Shown here: piece after piece, positions 49,900 to 57,681 of the stretch
Numbering within the stretch: position 1 is the first letter of the stretch
Layout of the letters: every line of letters begins with the position of its first letter
NCBI RefSeq assembly: GCF_000716785.1
Contig: NZ_JNYY01000006.1
Span: 628,786 to 692,785, forward strand
Length of the DNA: 64,000 nt
Source of the DNA: Amycolatopsis vancoresmycina
GTDB lineage: Bacteria; Actinomycetota; Actinomycetes; Mycobacteriales; Pseudonocardiaceae
Reading direction: 5' to 3'
Position numbers and translations under genes: made by a program
The notes under the pieces: generated by a model
The model's input: only the letters and a program-made list of their open reading frames with translations
The model's database searches: none
Told to the model about the DNA's origin: nothing

Positions 49900-50643
49900 T
49901 CAGTGCGCGAGTTCGGGGGTTTCGGCGGGTGCTTCGGCCGGGGCCGGCTGGCGGGGCACGCCGCCCTTGGCCGGCCGCTCGAACTTGTAGCCGACGTTGC
50001 GGACGGTCCCGATCATCTGCTCGTGCTCGGGGCCGAGCTTGGCGCGCAGCCGCCGCACGTGGACGTCTACCGTGCGCGTGCCGCCGAAGAAGTCGTAGCC
50101 CCAGACCTCCTGCAGCAGCTGGGCACGGGTGAACACCCGGCCGGCGTGCTGCGCGAGGTACTTGAGCAGCTCGAACTCCTTGTAGGTGAGTTCGAGGGTG
50201 CGCTTGCGCAGGCGCGCGGTGTAGGTCGCCTCGTCGATGACCAGCTCGCCGACCCGCAGCTCGGCGTCGACCTGCGCGGAACCGCCGTCGCGGGTGGTGA
50301 CCAGCCGCAGCCGGGCGTCGACCTCGGCCGGGCCCGCGGTCGGCAGCAGGATGTCGTCGGTGCGCCACTCGGCGCTCACGGCGACGAGCCCGCCTTCGCC
50401 GACGACCGCGATGATCGGGGTGGCCGCCTCGTCCTCGCCGGTGCCCTTGAGCAGGCGGCAGAGGCTCTTCGCCGAGGCCAGGTCGCTGCGGGCGTCCAGG
50501 AGGATCACGTCCCGGTGACCCGCGTCGAGCAGGGCCGTCACCTCGGGAGCGCGGACGCGTACGGTGTGCGGCAGCAGGTCCAGCGCGGGCAGCACCGAGG
50601 TGGCGTCGGCCTCCGCAGTCAGTACCAGAAGGTCCAGGCTCAT
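49900..50643 (-). CDS. glnR: Nitrogen regulator GlnR (OmpR-type orphan response regulator)
   Basis: This 247-residue protein has a receiver domain at 1-120 and a winged-helix effector with LTYKEFELLKYLAQHAGRVF, WGYDFFGGTRTVDVHVRRLR and TVRNVGYKF. It carries Asp50, Arg52 and Thr9, the residues reported to hold Amycolatopsis mediterranei GlnR as a phosphorylation-independent dimer. GlnR controls glnA, amtB and nitrate genes. The ATG at 50643 is chosen because it gives this exact numbering. Confidence 0.94.
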   Translation of the reverse strand: MSLDLLVLTAEADATSVLPALDLLPHTVRVRAPEVTALLDAGHRDVILLDARSDLASAKSLCRLLKGTGEDEAATPIIAVVGEGGLVAVSAEWRTDDILLPTAGPAEVDARLRLVTTRDGGSAQVDAELRVGELVIDEATYTARLRKRTLELTYKEFELLKYLAQHAGRVFTRAQLLQEVWGYDFFGGTRTVDVHVRRLRAKLGPEHEQMIGTVRNVGYKFERPAKGGVPRQPAPAEAPAETPELAH

Positions 50644-50795
50644 CAGCCGCACCGCCTTCTCGAGTCGTCGCCGCACAGCGGCGTTGGTCGGTGCTAAGTG
50701 AGAATAGCGGCTGAACGGCCGGGCACCTAACCCTTGCTGGATCGATCACACCTGGGGGAACCCGGGTGTCCCCGACGAACAGGAGTACGGACGCG

Positions 50796-51695
50796 ATGGT
50801 GAGCAGGCCCGTGACCCGGGACGACCGACCCGCACCGAGGCCGGACGCACGACGCCGCGGCCGCCGCGCCCGGCGCTGGGTGATCGCCCTCGTCGTGCTG
50901 GTCCTGCTGCTGGTCGGCGCGGATTTCGGGGCCGCCGCCTACGCCGAGCACCTGATTTCGCAGAAGGCGCGCACCCAGCTGCAGCTGAGCGACGACCCGT
51001 CGGTCACGATCCACGGCTTCCCGTTTCTCACGCAGGCGCTCGGCGGTGACTACAATCACATCAGCGTGTCCGCCGCCGGCATCCCGGTCGCCGACAAGCT
51101 GCAGGACGTCGCGGTGAACGCCGAGCTCGAGGACGTCAAGGCGCCGCTGTCGGACATCACCAACGGCAACACGAAGGCGATCACCATCGGCAAGCTGACC
51201 GGCGCGGTCACGATCAAGGCCGCCGACCTGGCCCGCCTCTCCCCGCTGGACAAGATCAAGGACCTGCGGATCGAGCCGTCGACCACCGAGTACGTGCAGA
51301 ACGGCGACAGCGGGCAGAGCGAGCCCACGCCGACCACGACGAAGACCACCGAGGGCCAGGCCGACCAGGACGAGTCCAGCACCGGTGTCCGCATTTCGGG
51401 ACACCTTTCGTTCGCCGGCAAGGATCTGGAAATCTTCTGCTTCGCGATGATCGAGGCGGACGCGGCCAAGGGCACGATCAACTTCGTCCCCAAGCGCCTG
51501 CAGTTCGGGAACAACCAGGAGACCACCGTCGTCCCGCAGGCGGTGCAGAAGGTGCTGATGCCGAACTTCAACGCGTCGATCAGCACGAAGGACCTCCCGC
51601 TGTCGGTCACCCCGACCGGCGTGCGGGTGCAGAGCGGATCGGTGACGATCAAGGGCGAAGCCGCGAACGTGTCCTTCGCGGACCTGAGCAAGTAG
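50796..51695 (+). CDS. LmeA-like (DUF2993) phospholipid-binding membrane-anchored protein
   Basis: The 299-residue protein has a basic N-terminus, one membrane segment (WVIALVVLVLLLVGADFG, about residues 28-45) and an extracytoplasmic DUF2993 domain with VTIHGFPFLTQALGGDYNHI and FVPKRLQFGN. A Thr/Glu/Gln-rich loop interrupts it near 185-200. Mycobacterial LmeA supports lipomannan elongation and binds phosphoinositides; this gene occupies the place of Rv0817c. It is divergent from glnR; an imperfect hairpin (50748-50769) sits in its leader, and AGGAG precedes the ATG. Confidence 0.82.
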   Translation: MVSRPVTRDDRPAPRPDARRRGRRARRWVIALVVLVLLLVGADFGAAAYAEHLISQKARTQLQLSDDPSVTIHGFPFLTQALGGDYNHISVSAAGIPVADKLQDVAVNAELEDVKAPLSDITNGNTKAITIGKLTGAVTIKAADLARLSPLDKIKDLRIEPSTTEYVQNGDSGQSEPTPTTTKTTEGQADQDESSTGVRISGHLSFAGKDLEIFCFAMIEADAAKGTINFVPKRLQFGNNQETTVVPQAVQKVLMPNFNASISTKDLPLSVTPTGVRVQSGSVTIKGEAANVSFADLSK

Positions 51696-51703
51696 GGAGC
51701 GGT

Positions 51704-52132
51704 GTGGTGACGGGGCTGTGGGTGCTCGTGGCGACGCTGGTGGCCGCGGTGGCCGCCGGCGCGCTGCTGCGCGTGCGCAACGGCCGCGTCCGGGCCGCCA
51801 AACCGGCGCGTGACCTGCCCGCCCCCGTCACCGACGTGCTCGACCCGGCGTCCGCCGTGACGCTGGTCCAGATCTCCACCACCTTCTGCGCGCCCTGCCG
51901 GCACGCGAAGGCCGTGCTCGCGCCGCTGGCCGAGCGGACCGACGGCCTGCACCACGTCGAACTCGACGTCACGAACTCCCCGGAGGTCGCGCAGTCGCTG
52001 TCCGTGCTGCGGACGCCGACCACGATCGCGCTGACCCCGGACGGCCGGGAGCTGCTGCGCGTCGGCGGCGTCCCCAAGGGCCCGGAACTCCTGGACGCCC
52101 TGCGGCCGCATCTCACGACTCGGACGTCTTGA
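51704..52132 (+). CDS. Membrane-anchored thioredoxin-like protein
   Basis: The 142-residue protein has an N-terminal membrane helix (LWVLVATLVAAVAAGALL) and a thioredoxin fold whose active site is TTFCAPCRHAK (CxxC) with the cis-proline region VLRTPTTIAL. It probably reduces disulfides at the membrane, serving the sulfur genes that follow. It corresponds to thiX (Rv0816c) in M. tuberculosis. The start is GTG at 51704 (or 51707), eight bases after the LmeA-like stop, so they are cotranscribed. Confidence 0.86.
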   Translation: MVTGLWVLVATLVAAVAAGALLRVRNGRVRAAKPARDLPAPVTDVLDPASAVTLVQISTTFCAPCRHAKAVLAPLAERTDGLHHVELDVTNSPEVAQSLSVLRTPTTIALTPDGRELLRVGGVPKGPELLDALRPHLTTRTS

Positions 52133-52204
52133 CCAGGATTTGTTCCGGATTCCGGGAATCGTCCCAAGGTATGAACGTGGTTCCCACCTTGAGAGAGCGC
52201 TGGG

Positions 52205-52217
52205 TACCCTCGCACCC
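52205..52217 (+). promoter_or_regulatory. -10 element for the leaderless sulfur operon transcript
   Basis: TACCCT fits the actinobacterial TANNNT -10 and is spaced 7 bp from the leader peptide's GTG. No good -35 at 17-18 bp was seen. The region 52133-52204 otherwise holds nothing recognisable. Confidence 0.6.
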
Positions 52218-52316
52218 GTGACCGGGCTGACCAGCTTCTTCTTGACGCAGCGGCGCGCAGTCGACCTCTGCCGCGTCCGCAGCAGCCTGTGTCGCGTTCA
52301 GTCCGACCGGCACTGA
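52218..52316 (+). CDS. Cysteine-type leader peptide (32 residues), leaderless
   Basis: This GTG-started peptide contains RRAVDLCRVRSSLCRVQ, matching the actinobacterial leader-peptide pattern (RRxxDLxRVxSxxC) found before sulfur-assimilation genes. The two cysteine codons (52269-52271 and 52290-52292) would let ribosome stalling report cysteine supply. A -10 TACCCT (52205-52210) lies exactly 7 bp before the GTG, so the transcript should start at the start codon. The DUF4395-cysA-DUF1416 genes begin 81 bp later. Attenuation by such leaders is known in mycobacteria; here it is inferred. Too short for ordinary gene callers. Confidence 0.8.
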   Translation: MTGLTSFFLTQRRAVDLCRVRSSLCRVQSDRH

Positions 52317-52397
52317 ACTCCCGATCCGGTCCCCGCCAGCCCTGATGCCGCTGACGCGTGCCGTTCGCACGCACCCTTTGCTCCAGCTGGAGGCACC

Positions 52398-52829
52398 ATG
52401 TCCGCCGGACCGGCCGTCGACCCGCGAGGCCCGCGGTTCGCCGCCATCCTGACCACGATCGTGCTCGCGGTCGTGCTGGTCACCGAGTGGTGGCCGCTGC
52501 TGGCGGCCCAGACCGTCGTCTTCGCGATCGGCGCGTTCGCCGGCTTGAAGCCGGCGCCGTACTCGATCGTCTACCGCGCGCTGGTGGCCCCGCGCCTCGG
52601 CCCGACCGACGAGCGGGAGGACGCGGCGCCGCTGCGGTTCGCCCAGGCCGTCGGGTTCGTGTTCGCCCTGGTCGGCACCATCGGCTTCGCCGCGGGGATC
52701 ACCCCGCTCGGCATCGTCGCGACGGCGTTCGCGCTGTTCGCGGCCTTCCTCAACGCGGCCTTCGACTTCTGCCTTGGCTGCGAAATGTTCTTGCTCATCA
52801 AACGCTTCACCCCCGCCCGCGCGTCCTAG
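52398..52829 (+). CDS. DUF4395 membrane protein
   Basis: The 143-residue protein has four membrane segments and the conserved C-terminal motif AAFDFCLGCEMFLL with two cysteines. It is a DUF4395 family member of unknown function, frequently next to rhodanese-type sulfurtransferases. Its cysteines and place at the head of the cysA operon suggest sulfur or thiol transport or relay at the membrane. GCTGGAGG lies just before the ATG. Confidence 0.85.
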   Translation: MSAGPAVDPRGPRFAAILTTIVLAVVLVTEWWPLLAAQTVVFAIGAFAGLKPAPYSIVYRALVAPRLGPTDEREDAAPLRFAQAVGFVFALVGTIGFAAGITPLGIVATAFALFAAFLNAAFDFCLGCEMFLLIKRFTPARAS

Positions 52830-52860
52830 AAGTCCAACCCCAGAAAGAGAGTTCCGTTCC

Positions 52861-53697
52861 ATGAGCCGTGAAGACGTCCTGGTCACCACCCAGTGGGCCG
52901 AGGAGAACCTGGACACCCCCGGCGTCGTGTTCGCCGAGGTCGACGAGGACACCACCGCCTACGACGCCGGCCACATCCGGGGCGCGGTGAAGTTCGACTG
53001 GCGGAAGGACCTGCAGGACGGGGTGCGCCGCGACTTCGTCTCCAAGGAGGGCTTCGAGAAGCTCCTCTCGGAGAAGGGCATCTCCAACGACGACCTGGTG
53101 ATCCTCTACGGCGGCAACAACAACTGGTTCGCCGCGTACGCGTACTGGTACTTCAAGCTGTACGGCCACGACAAGGTCAAGCTGCTCGACGGCGGCCGCA
53201 AGAAGTGGGAGCTCGACGGCCGCGAGCTGAACTCCGACGAGGTCAAGCGCGACACCACCGACTACCAGGCGCAGGACCAGGACCTCTCGCTGCGTGCGTT
53301 CCGCGACGAGGTCGTCCAGTCGATCGGGTCGAAGAACTTCGTCGACGTGCGCTCGCCCGACGAGTTCTCCGGCAAGCTGCTCGCCCCGGCGCACCTGCCG
53401 CAGGAGCAGTCCCAGGTTCCCGGCCACATCCCCGGCGCGCTGAACGTGCCGTGGGCGAAGGTCGCCAACGAGGACGGCACCTTCAAGACCGAGGAAGAGA
53501 TCAAGGAGCTGTACAAGGACGAGGGCATCGACGAGGGCAAGGGCACCATCGCCTACTGCCGCATCGGCGAGCGTTCCTCGATCGCGTGGTTCGCGCTCCA
53601 CGAGCTGCTGGGCTACGAGGACGTGAAGAACTACGACGGTTCATGGACGGAATACGGCTCGCTCGTCGGCGTGCCGGTCGAGTTGGGAGCCAAGTGA
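52861..53697 (+). CDS. cysA: Thiosulfate sulfurtransferase (rhodanese), CysA2 type
   Basis: The 278-residue protein has tandem rhodanese domains. The N-terminal one is inactive-type (AYDAGHIRGAVKFDW); the C-terminal one carries the active cysteine loop TIAYCRIGERSS. It transfers sulfane sulfur from thiosulfate or 3-mercaptopyruvate to acceptors such as cyanide or molybdopterin-synthase partners. It lies 31 bp after DUF4395 and shares one base with DUF1416 (TGATG), so they are translationally coupled. It corresponds to Rv0815c/cysA2. Confidence 0.95.
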   Translation: MSREDVLVTTQWAEENLDTPGVVFAEVDEDTTAYDAGHIRGAVKFDWRKDLQDGVRRDFVSKEGFEKLLSEKGISNDDLVILYGGNNNWFAAYAYWYFKLYGHDKVKLLDGGRKKWELDGRELNSDEVKRDTTDYQAQDQDLSLRAFRDEVVQSIGSKNFVDVRSPDEFSGKLLAPAHLPQEQSQVPGHIPGALNVPWAKVANEDGTFKTEEEIKELYKDEGIDEGKGTIAYCRIGERSSIAWFALHELLGYEDVKNYDGSWTEYGSLVGVPVELGAK

Positions 53698-54008
53698 TGG
53701 CGGTTGACGACAGCTGCGGCGCACCGGTCCAGGAGGCCACGCCGGCGGACTACGACACGCGCGGGCAGGTCGTGCTCGCCGGCAAGGTGACCGGCGCGGA
53801 CGGGCCGGTCGGCGGCGCGTTCGTCCGGCTGCTGGACGGCGGCGGCGACTTCACCGGCGAGGTCGTCTCGTCGGCCGACGGCGACTTCCGCTTCTACGCG
53901 GCGCCGGGCGAGTGGACGGTCCGCGCCCTGCACCGCACCGGCAACGGCGAGGCTTCGGTCACGGCCGAGGGCCCCGGCCTGCACCAGCTCGCCATCTCCG
54001 TCGGCTGA
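53697..54008 (+). CDS. sseC: DUF1416 protein (SseC family)
   Basis: The 103-residue all-beta protein (DTRGQVVLAGKVTGADGPVGG, VVSSADGDFRFYAAPGEWTVR) is the DUF1416/SseC family, invariably next to cysA2 in actinobacteria. It has a carboxypeptidase-regulatory-like immunoglobulin fold. Its role is unproven and presumably in sulfurtransfer. The ATG overlaps the cysA stop by one base. Confidence 0.9.
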   Translation: MAVDDSCGAPVQEATPADYDTRGQVVLAGKVTGADGPVGGAFVRLLDGGGDFTGEVVSSADGDFRFYAAPGEWTVRALHRTGNGEASVTAEGPGLHQLAISVG

Positions 54009-54020
54009 GTCCCGCTTCCC

Positions 54021-54060
54021 CGCGAGGGCCTTCCTGCTCCGGCAGGGAGGCCCTCGCGGC
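54021..54060 (+). terminator. Hairpin terminator of the sulfur operon
   Basis: An 18-bp stem with 17 pairs (starting CCGCGAGGGCCTTCC) lies 12 bp after the DUF1416 stop, followed by CGTTT. It closes the leader-DUF4395-cysA-sseC transcript. Confidence 0.8.
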
Positions 54061-54140
54061 GTTTCCGGGCGGGTGACTGTGCTCACCGCGGCGACCCTGC
54101 GCGGGGCCTTCCCGGGACTGGCGGACTAAGCTGCCAGCCG

Positions 54141-54239
54141 TGGAAGCTCTGTTTACGACCTTGCTGGTCCTCGCGGGCGTGGCCATCACCTGGTTCGCCG
54201 TGTACGTCGTCTACCGGCTGTACGCGGACCAGCGCTGAC
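54141..54239 (+). CDS. 32-residue single-span membrane protein
   Basis: GTG start to TGA, coding a peptide that is mostly one transmembrane helix (LLVLAGVAITWFAVYVVYRL) with a short charged tail (YADQR). A -10 TAAGCT (54128-54133) lies 7 bp before the GTG, as in the leader peptide upstream, so it should be translated leaderless. The stop is 2 bp before the FABP-like ATG, so this small gene heads that transcript. I know no function. It could be a real membrane peptide or a coupling uORF; its good codon bias and hydrophobic pattern favour a real protein. Confidence 0.6.
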
Positions 54240-54241
54240 CC

Positions 54242-54856
54242 ATGACCGCCAGCGGCGACGAAGCCATCGCGGCAGCGGAGAAGCGCGCGGAGAGCACCCG
54301 CGCGCGCAACCTCCCGCTGTGGGACGACCTGCCCATCCCCAACGACACCGCGAACCTGCGTGAGGGGCCGAACCTCAACGACGCCTGCCTCGCGCTGCTG
54401 CCGCTCGTCGGCGTCTGGCGCGGTGAGGGCGAGGTCGATTACCCGACCATCGACGGCCCCCGCAAGTTCGCGCAGCAGCTGACCATCTCGCACGACGGCC
54501 GGCCGTTCCTGATCCACGAGTCGCGGTCCTGGCTGCTCGACGACGACGGCAACGTCATCCGGCCCGCCGCCCGCGAGTCCGGGTTCTGGCGGCCGCAGGA
54601 AGACGACACGATCGAGCTGCTGCTCACGCACAACACCGGCATCGTCGAGCTGTACTACGGCAAGCCGCGCAACCAGACGTCGTGGGAGCTCGGCACGGAC
54701 GCGGTGATCCGCACGGCCACGGCCAAGGACGTCACCGCGGCCCAGCGCCTGTACGGCCTGGTCGAAGGCTCCCTCGGCTACGTCGAGGAGCGCGCGATGG
54801 TGGGCCAGGAGATGCAGCCGCACACCTCGGCCCTGCTGCAGCGCGTCGTCGGCTGA
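54242..54856 (+). CDS. Nitrobindin/FABP-like beta-barrel protein
   Basis: The 204-residue protein contains the family motif GVWRGEGEVDYP, a ten-stranded barrel with SRSWLLDDDGNVIRPAARESGFWR, and a C-terminal segment EGSLGYVEERAMVG. Relatives Rv2717c and Rv0813c bind haem or fatty-acid-like ligands; true nitrobindins isomerise peroxynitrite. Whether the haem histidine is present cannot be settled by eye, so ligand type stays open. It sits at the Rv0813c position of the conserved block. Confidence 0.82.
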   Translation: MTASGDEAIAAAEKRAESTRARNLPLWDDLPIPNDTANLREGPNLNDACLALLPLVGVWRGEGEVDYPTIDGPRKFAQQLTISHDGRPFLIHESRSWLLDDDGNVIRPAARESGFWRPQEDDTIELLLTHNTGIVELYYGKPRNQTSWELGTDAVIRTATAKDVTAAQRLYGLVEGSLGYVEERAMVGQEMQPHTSALLQRVVG

Positions 54857-54860
54857 CACC

Positions 54861-55457
54861 GTGCGCTGGCGGCGGTGCGGCGAGGACGCCGCCCTGCTCG
54901 ACTGCGAGTCGCTCGATGAGATGCGAGCCGCCCACGCGACCGTGCTCGCCGCCCGTCCGGCCGGGGTCGTCGACCTCGTGCCGGGCGCGCGCAGCCTGCT
55001 CGTCGTCGGCGGCGTGGCGGCGGTGCGGGCCCTGCTCGAAGACGCCGACCTCGCGCATCCGCCCGCGGCCGAGCCGCGCGAAGTCACCCTCGACGTCCGC
55101 TACGACGGCGAAGACCTTTCCCTGATCGCCGCCGACGCCGGGATTTCGCCCGACGCCGTCGTCTCGCTGCACACCGAGGCCGTCTACACGGTCGCGTTCA
55201 CCGGCTTCGCCCCCGGTTTCGGCTACCTGACCGGGCTTCCCGCTCCGCTCCGGCAGCCGCGCCTGGAGACCCCGCGGACCCGCGTCCCGGCCGGCTCGGT
55301 GGGCCTGGCCGGCGAGTTCACCGGCGTCTACCCGCGCGAGTCACCGGGCGGCTGGCGGCTGCTCGGGCACACGTCGGCGACGCTGTTCGACCCGCACGCG
55401 GACCCGCCCGCGCTGTTCGCGCCCGGCGACCGCGTCCGCTTCCGGAGCGTGCGGTGA
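54861..55457 (+). CDS. pxpB: 5-oxoprolinase subunit PxpB
   Basis: The 198-residue protein, family KipI/allophanate hydrolase subunit 1, contains FTGFAPGFGYLTGLP, VPAGSVGLAG and GVYPRESPGGWRLLG, all diagnostic. With PxpC and PxpA it hydrolyses 5-oxoproline (pyroglutamate) to glutamate with ATP. The GTG lies 4 bp after the FABP-like stop. No pxpA (LamB/YcsF) gene is seen in the window. Confidence 0.92.
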   Translation: MRWRRCGEDAALLDCESLDEMRAAHATVLAARPAGVVDLVPGARSLLVVGGVAAVRALLEDADLAHPPAAEPREVTLDVRYDGEDLSLIAADAGISPDAVVSLHTEAVYTVAFTGFAPGFGYLTGLPAPLRQPRLETPRTRVPAGSVGLAGEFTGVYPRESPGGWRLLGHTSATLFDPHADPPALFAPGDRVRFRSVR

Positions 55458-56299
55458 GGAGCATGGAGGTCCTCGACCCCGGGCGGTACGCGCTGGTCCA
55501 GGACCTCGGCCGGCCCGGGTACGCCCACCTGGGCGTCGCGCCTTCGGGGGCGCTCGACACGGCGTCGCTGCGGCTGGCGAACCGGCTCACCGGCAACCCC
55601 GAGGCCGCCGCCGGGATCGAAGCCCTGCTCGGCGGGCTCGCCGTGCGGTTCACGTCCGCCGTGACGGCGGCGGTCACCGGCCCGGTGGTCGACGTCCGCG
55701 TCGACGGACGGCCCGCCGGCTCCCACGCGCCGCTGCCGGTCCGCGCGGGGCAGACGCTGACGCTGGGCACGCCGGCCACGGGCCTGCGCTGCTACCTGGC
55801 CGTCTCCGGCGGGATCGCGGTGGAACCGGTGCTGGGCAGCCGGTCACGGGACATCCTGTCGGGCATCGGGCCGCCGCCGTTGCGCGCCGGAGACGTCCTC
55901 CCGCTCGGCGACCCCGGGGTCCCCGCGGGCGCGGACGTCGTCGTGGGGGTCGCGGCGCCGGACGAGCTCGTGGTGCCCGTGACGCTCGGCCCGCGTGAGG
56001 ACTGGTTCGACGACCCGGCCGGCGGGCTCGCGGCGGGCTGGACGGTCACGGCCGAGTCGAACCGCGTCGGCCTGCGCCTGGCCGGGACGCCGCTGCGGCG
56101 GGCCGTCGAAGGCGAGCTGCCCAGCGAAGGCGTCGTCACCGGCGCGATCCAGGTGCCTCCGAGCGGGCTGCCGGTGGTGTTCCTCGCCGACCACCCGACC
56201 ACCGGCGGCTACCCGGTCGCCGCCGTCGTCAAGGCGGCCGCGCTGGGCGCCCTCGCGCAGGCGCGGCCGGGCACCCGAATCCGGTTCCGGCCTTCCTGA
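55454..56299 (+). CDS. pxpC: 5-oxoprolinase subunit PxpC
   Basis: The 281-residue partner of PxpB, family KipA/allophanate hydrolase subunit 2. Features: LVQDLGRPGYAHLGVAPSGALD at the start, RCYLAVSGGIAVEPVLGSRS and ADHPTTGGYPVAAVV near the end. The GTG overlaps pxpB by 4 bp (GTGA), so the subunits are coupled. Only PxpA is missing locally. Confidence 0.92.
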   Translation: MRSMEVLDPGRYALVQDLGRPGYAHLGVAPSGALDTASLRLANRLTGNPEAAAGIEALLGGLAVRFTSAVTAAVTGPVVDVRVDGRPAGSHAPLPVRAGQTLTLGTPATGLRCYLAVSGGIAVEPVLGSRSRDILSGIGPPPLRAGDVLPLGDPGVPAGADVVVGVAAPDELVVPVTLGPREDWFDDPAGGLAAGWTVTAESNRVGLRLAGTPLRRAVEGELPSEGVVTGAIQVPPSGLPVVFLADHPTTGGYPVAAVVKAAALGALAQARPGTRIRFRPS

Positions 56300-56397
56300 G
56301 CAAGCCGTACCGCCACGCGGGTGAGACCCGGATCACGCCGTGCACCCGTCCGGGTAGGGGTCGGAACCATGTCGCGCCGCCGCCCGTCCTGATAAGC

Positions 56398-56823
56398 GTG
56401 GAACAGGTGACGATCAGCGGTGGCACGGGTTTCCTCGACGTGAACGCGCGAGCGCGGGCGGAGCTGCCGCAGTCGCTGCGGATCGCGCTGGCCACCGGGC
56501 AGCTGCGCCGCCCCCTGGCGACCACCCTCGGCCCGGTCCTCGACCTGCTCGTCGACGGCGACTACCACGTGAGCGGCCCGGAACGGCTGCCGGACGGCCA
56601 GGAGCTCACGCCGACCGACGCCTGGCCGCCGTCGGACGAAGCCCGCGTCGGCTACTACCGGACGGCCATCCGCTCCGGGCACCGGCCGGTCGCGGTGGTG
56701 CTGGCCGACGGCGAACGCGAGCTGATCATCGACGGCCACCACAAGATCGCGGCCTACCGCGCCGAAGAGGTCGCCCCGGCCGTCGTCCGGATCACCCAGG
56801 GTCAGGCGTATTCGCCTTCGTAG
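56398..56823 (+). CDS. ParB/Srx-like fold hypothetical protein
   Basis: The 141-residue protein contains LIIDGHHKIAAYR at about 109-121, the DGHH-R pattern of ParB/sulfiredoxin-like nucleotide-binding domains. There is no helix-turn-helix, so it is not a partition protein. A related fold occurs in CTP-binding enzymes and small-molecule kinases. Function unknown. The start is GTG at 56398. The last 22 bases overlap the convergent pabC. Confidence 0.6.
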   Translation: MEQVTISGGTGFLDVNARARAELPQSLRIALATGQLRRPLATTLGPVLDLLVDGDYHVSGPERLPDGQELTPTDAWPPSDEARVGYYRTAIRSGHRPVAVVLADGERELIIDGHHKIAAYRAEEVAPAVVRITQGQAYSPS

Positions 56824-57650
56824 GCCGCGACGAGCTCGGCGTACACCGCGGCCGAATCGGGCAGCCGCTCGCCGTCCAGCGTGTGCACCCGGGTCAGCTT
56901 GCGGACGCTGGAGGCCATGAACACGCCGTCGCCCTCGACGAGGTCGCGCACGGTCAGCGGCTCGACCTTGACCGCCCAGCCCGCCTTCTCGGCGCCGCGG
57001 AACAGCGCGGCCTGGGTGGTGCCCGGCAGGATCCCGATGCTCGACGGCGGCGTGTAGAGCGTCCGCCCCTTCGCGAGCACCACGGTCGACGTCGGGCCCT
57101 CGAAGATCGATCCGTCGGCCGCGGTGAAAATCACATCATCGGCTTGCTGACGCGCCGCTTCCCGCACCGCGGCCATGTTCATCGCGTAGGACAGCGGCTT
57201 CGCGCCGAGCAGCAGCCAAGGCGCGCGCTCGGCGAGGTCCGGCGGGAAACCACGTTCGAGGGTGATCGCGGCGACGCCCTCGGCGCGCGCCTTGAGGATC
57301 GACGGCGAGACCTCCGAACCGAGCGCGAAACCGGTCGGCACCGCGGCCGGGTCGCCGTCGGACCCCCTGGTGTACACCAGTTTCAGCACCATTTCCGGCC
57401 CGCCGGTCCACCGTTCGAGGACGACCGAAACGACCCGTTCCCAGGCGGCGAGGTCGGGCTCGGGCAGGTCGAGCATGGCGGCCGAGCGGGCCAGCCGCTC
57501 GAGGTGCGGCCGCAGTTCCCGGGGCCGGCCGCCGACGACGAGGATCGTCTCGAAGACGCCGTCGCCGCGCATCAGCCCGAGGTCGTCGACCTTGATCTGG
57601 GCCACATCGGGGTCGGCCGGGGTTCCGTCGAGGAAGACGAGCACGCGCAT
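56802..57650 (-). CDS. pabC: Class IV aminotransferase, probably aminodeoxychorismate lyase
   Basis: This 282-residue fold-type IV PLP enzyme has DLGLMRGDGVFETI (substrate loop), the PLP lysine in LLLGAKPLSYAMN, ADGSIFEGPTSTVVL and IGILPGTTQAAL. PabC releases p-aminobenzoate and pyruvate for folate. D-amino-acid or branched-chain aminotransferase activity cannot be excluded by eye. It matches Rv0812 in position. The ATG at 57650 starts at the fold; a longer upstream frame is antisense to ygfZ. Confidence 0.82.
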   Translation of the reverse strand: MRVLVFLDGTPADPDVAQIKVDDLGLMRGDGVFETILVVGGRPRELRPHLERLARSAAMLDLPEPDLAAWERVVSVVLERWTGGPEMVLKLVYTRGSDGDPAAVPTGFALGSEVSPSILKARAEGVAAITLERGFPPDLAERAPWLLLGAKPLSYAMNMAAVREAARQQADDVIFTAADGSIFEGPTSTVVLAKGRTLYTPPSSIGILPGTTQAALFRGAEKAGWAVKVEPLTVRDLVEGDGVFMASSVRKLTRVHTLDGERLPDSAAVYAELVAAYEGEYA

Positions 57651-57681
57651 GGGCACACGGTACTCACCTAGGCTGGGCGGT

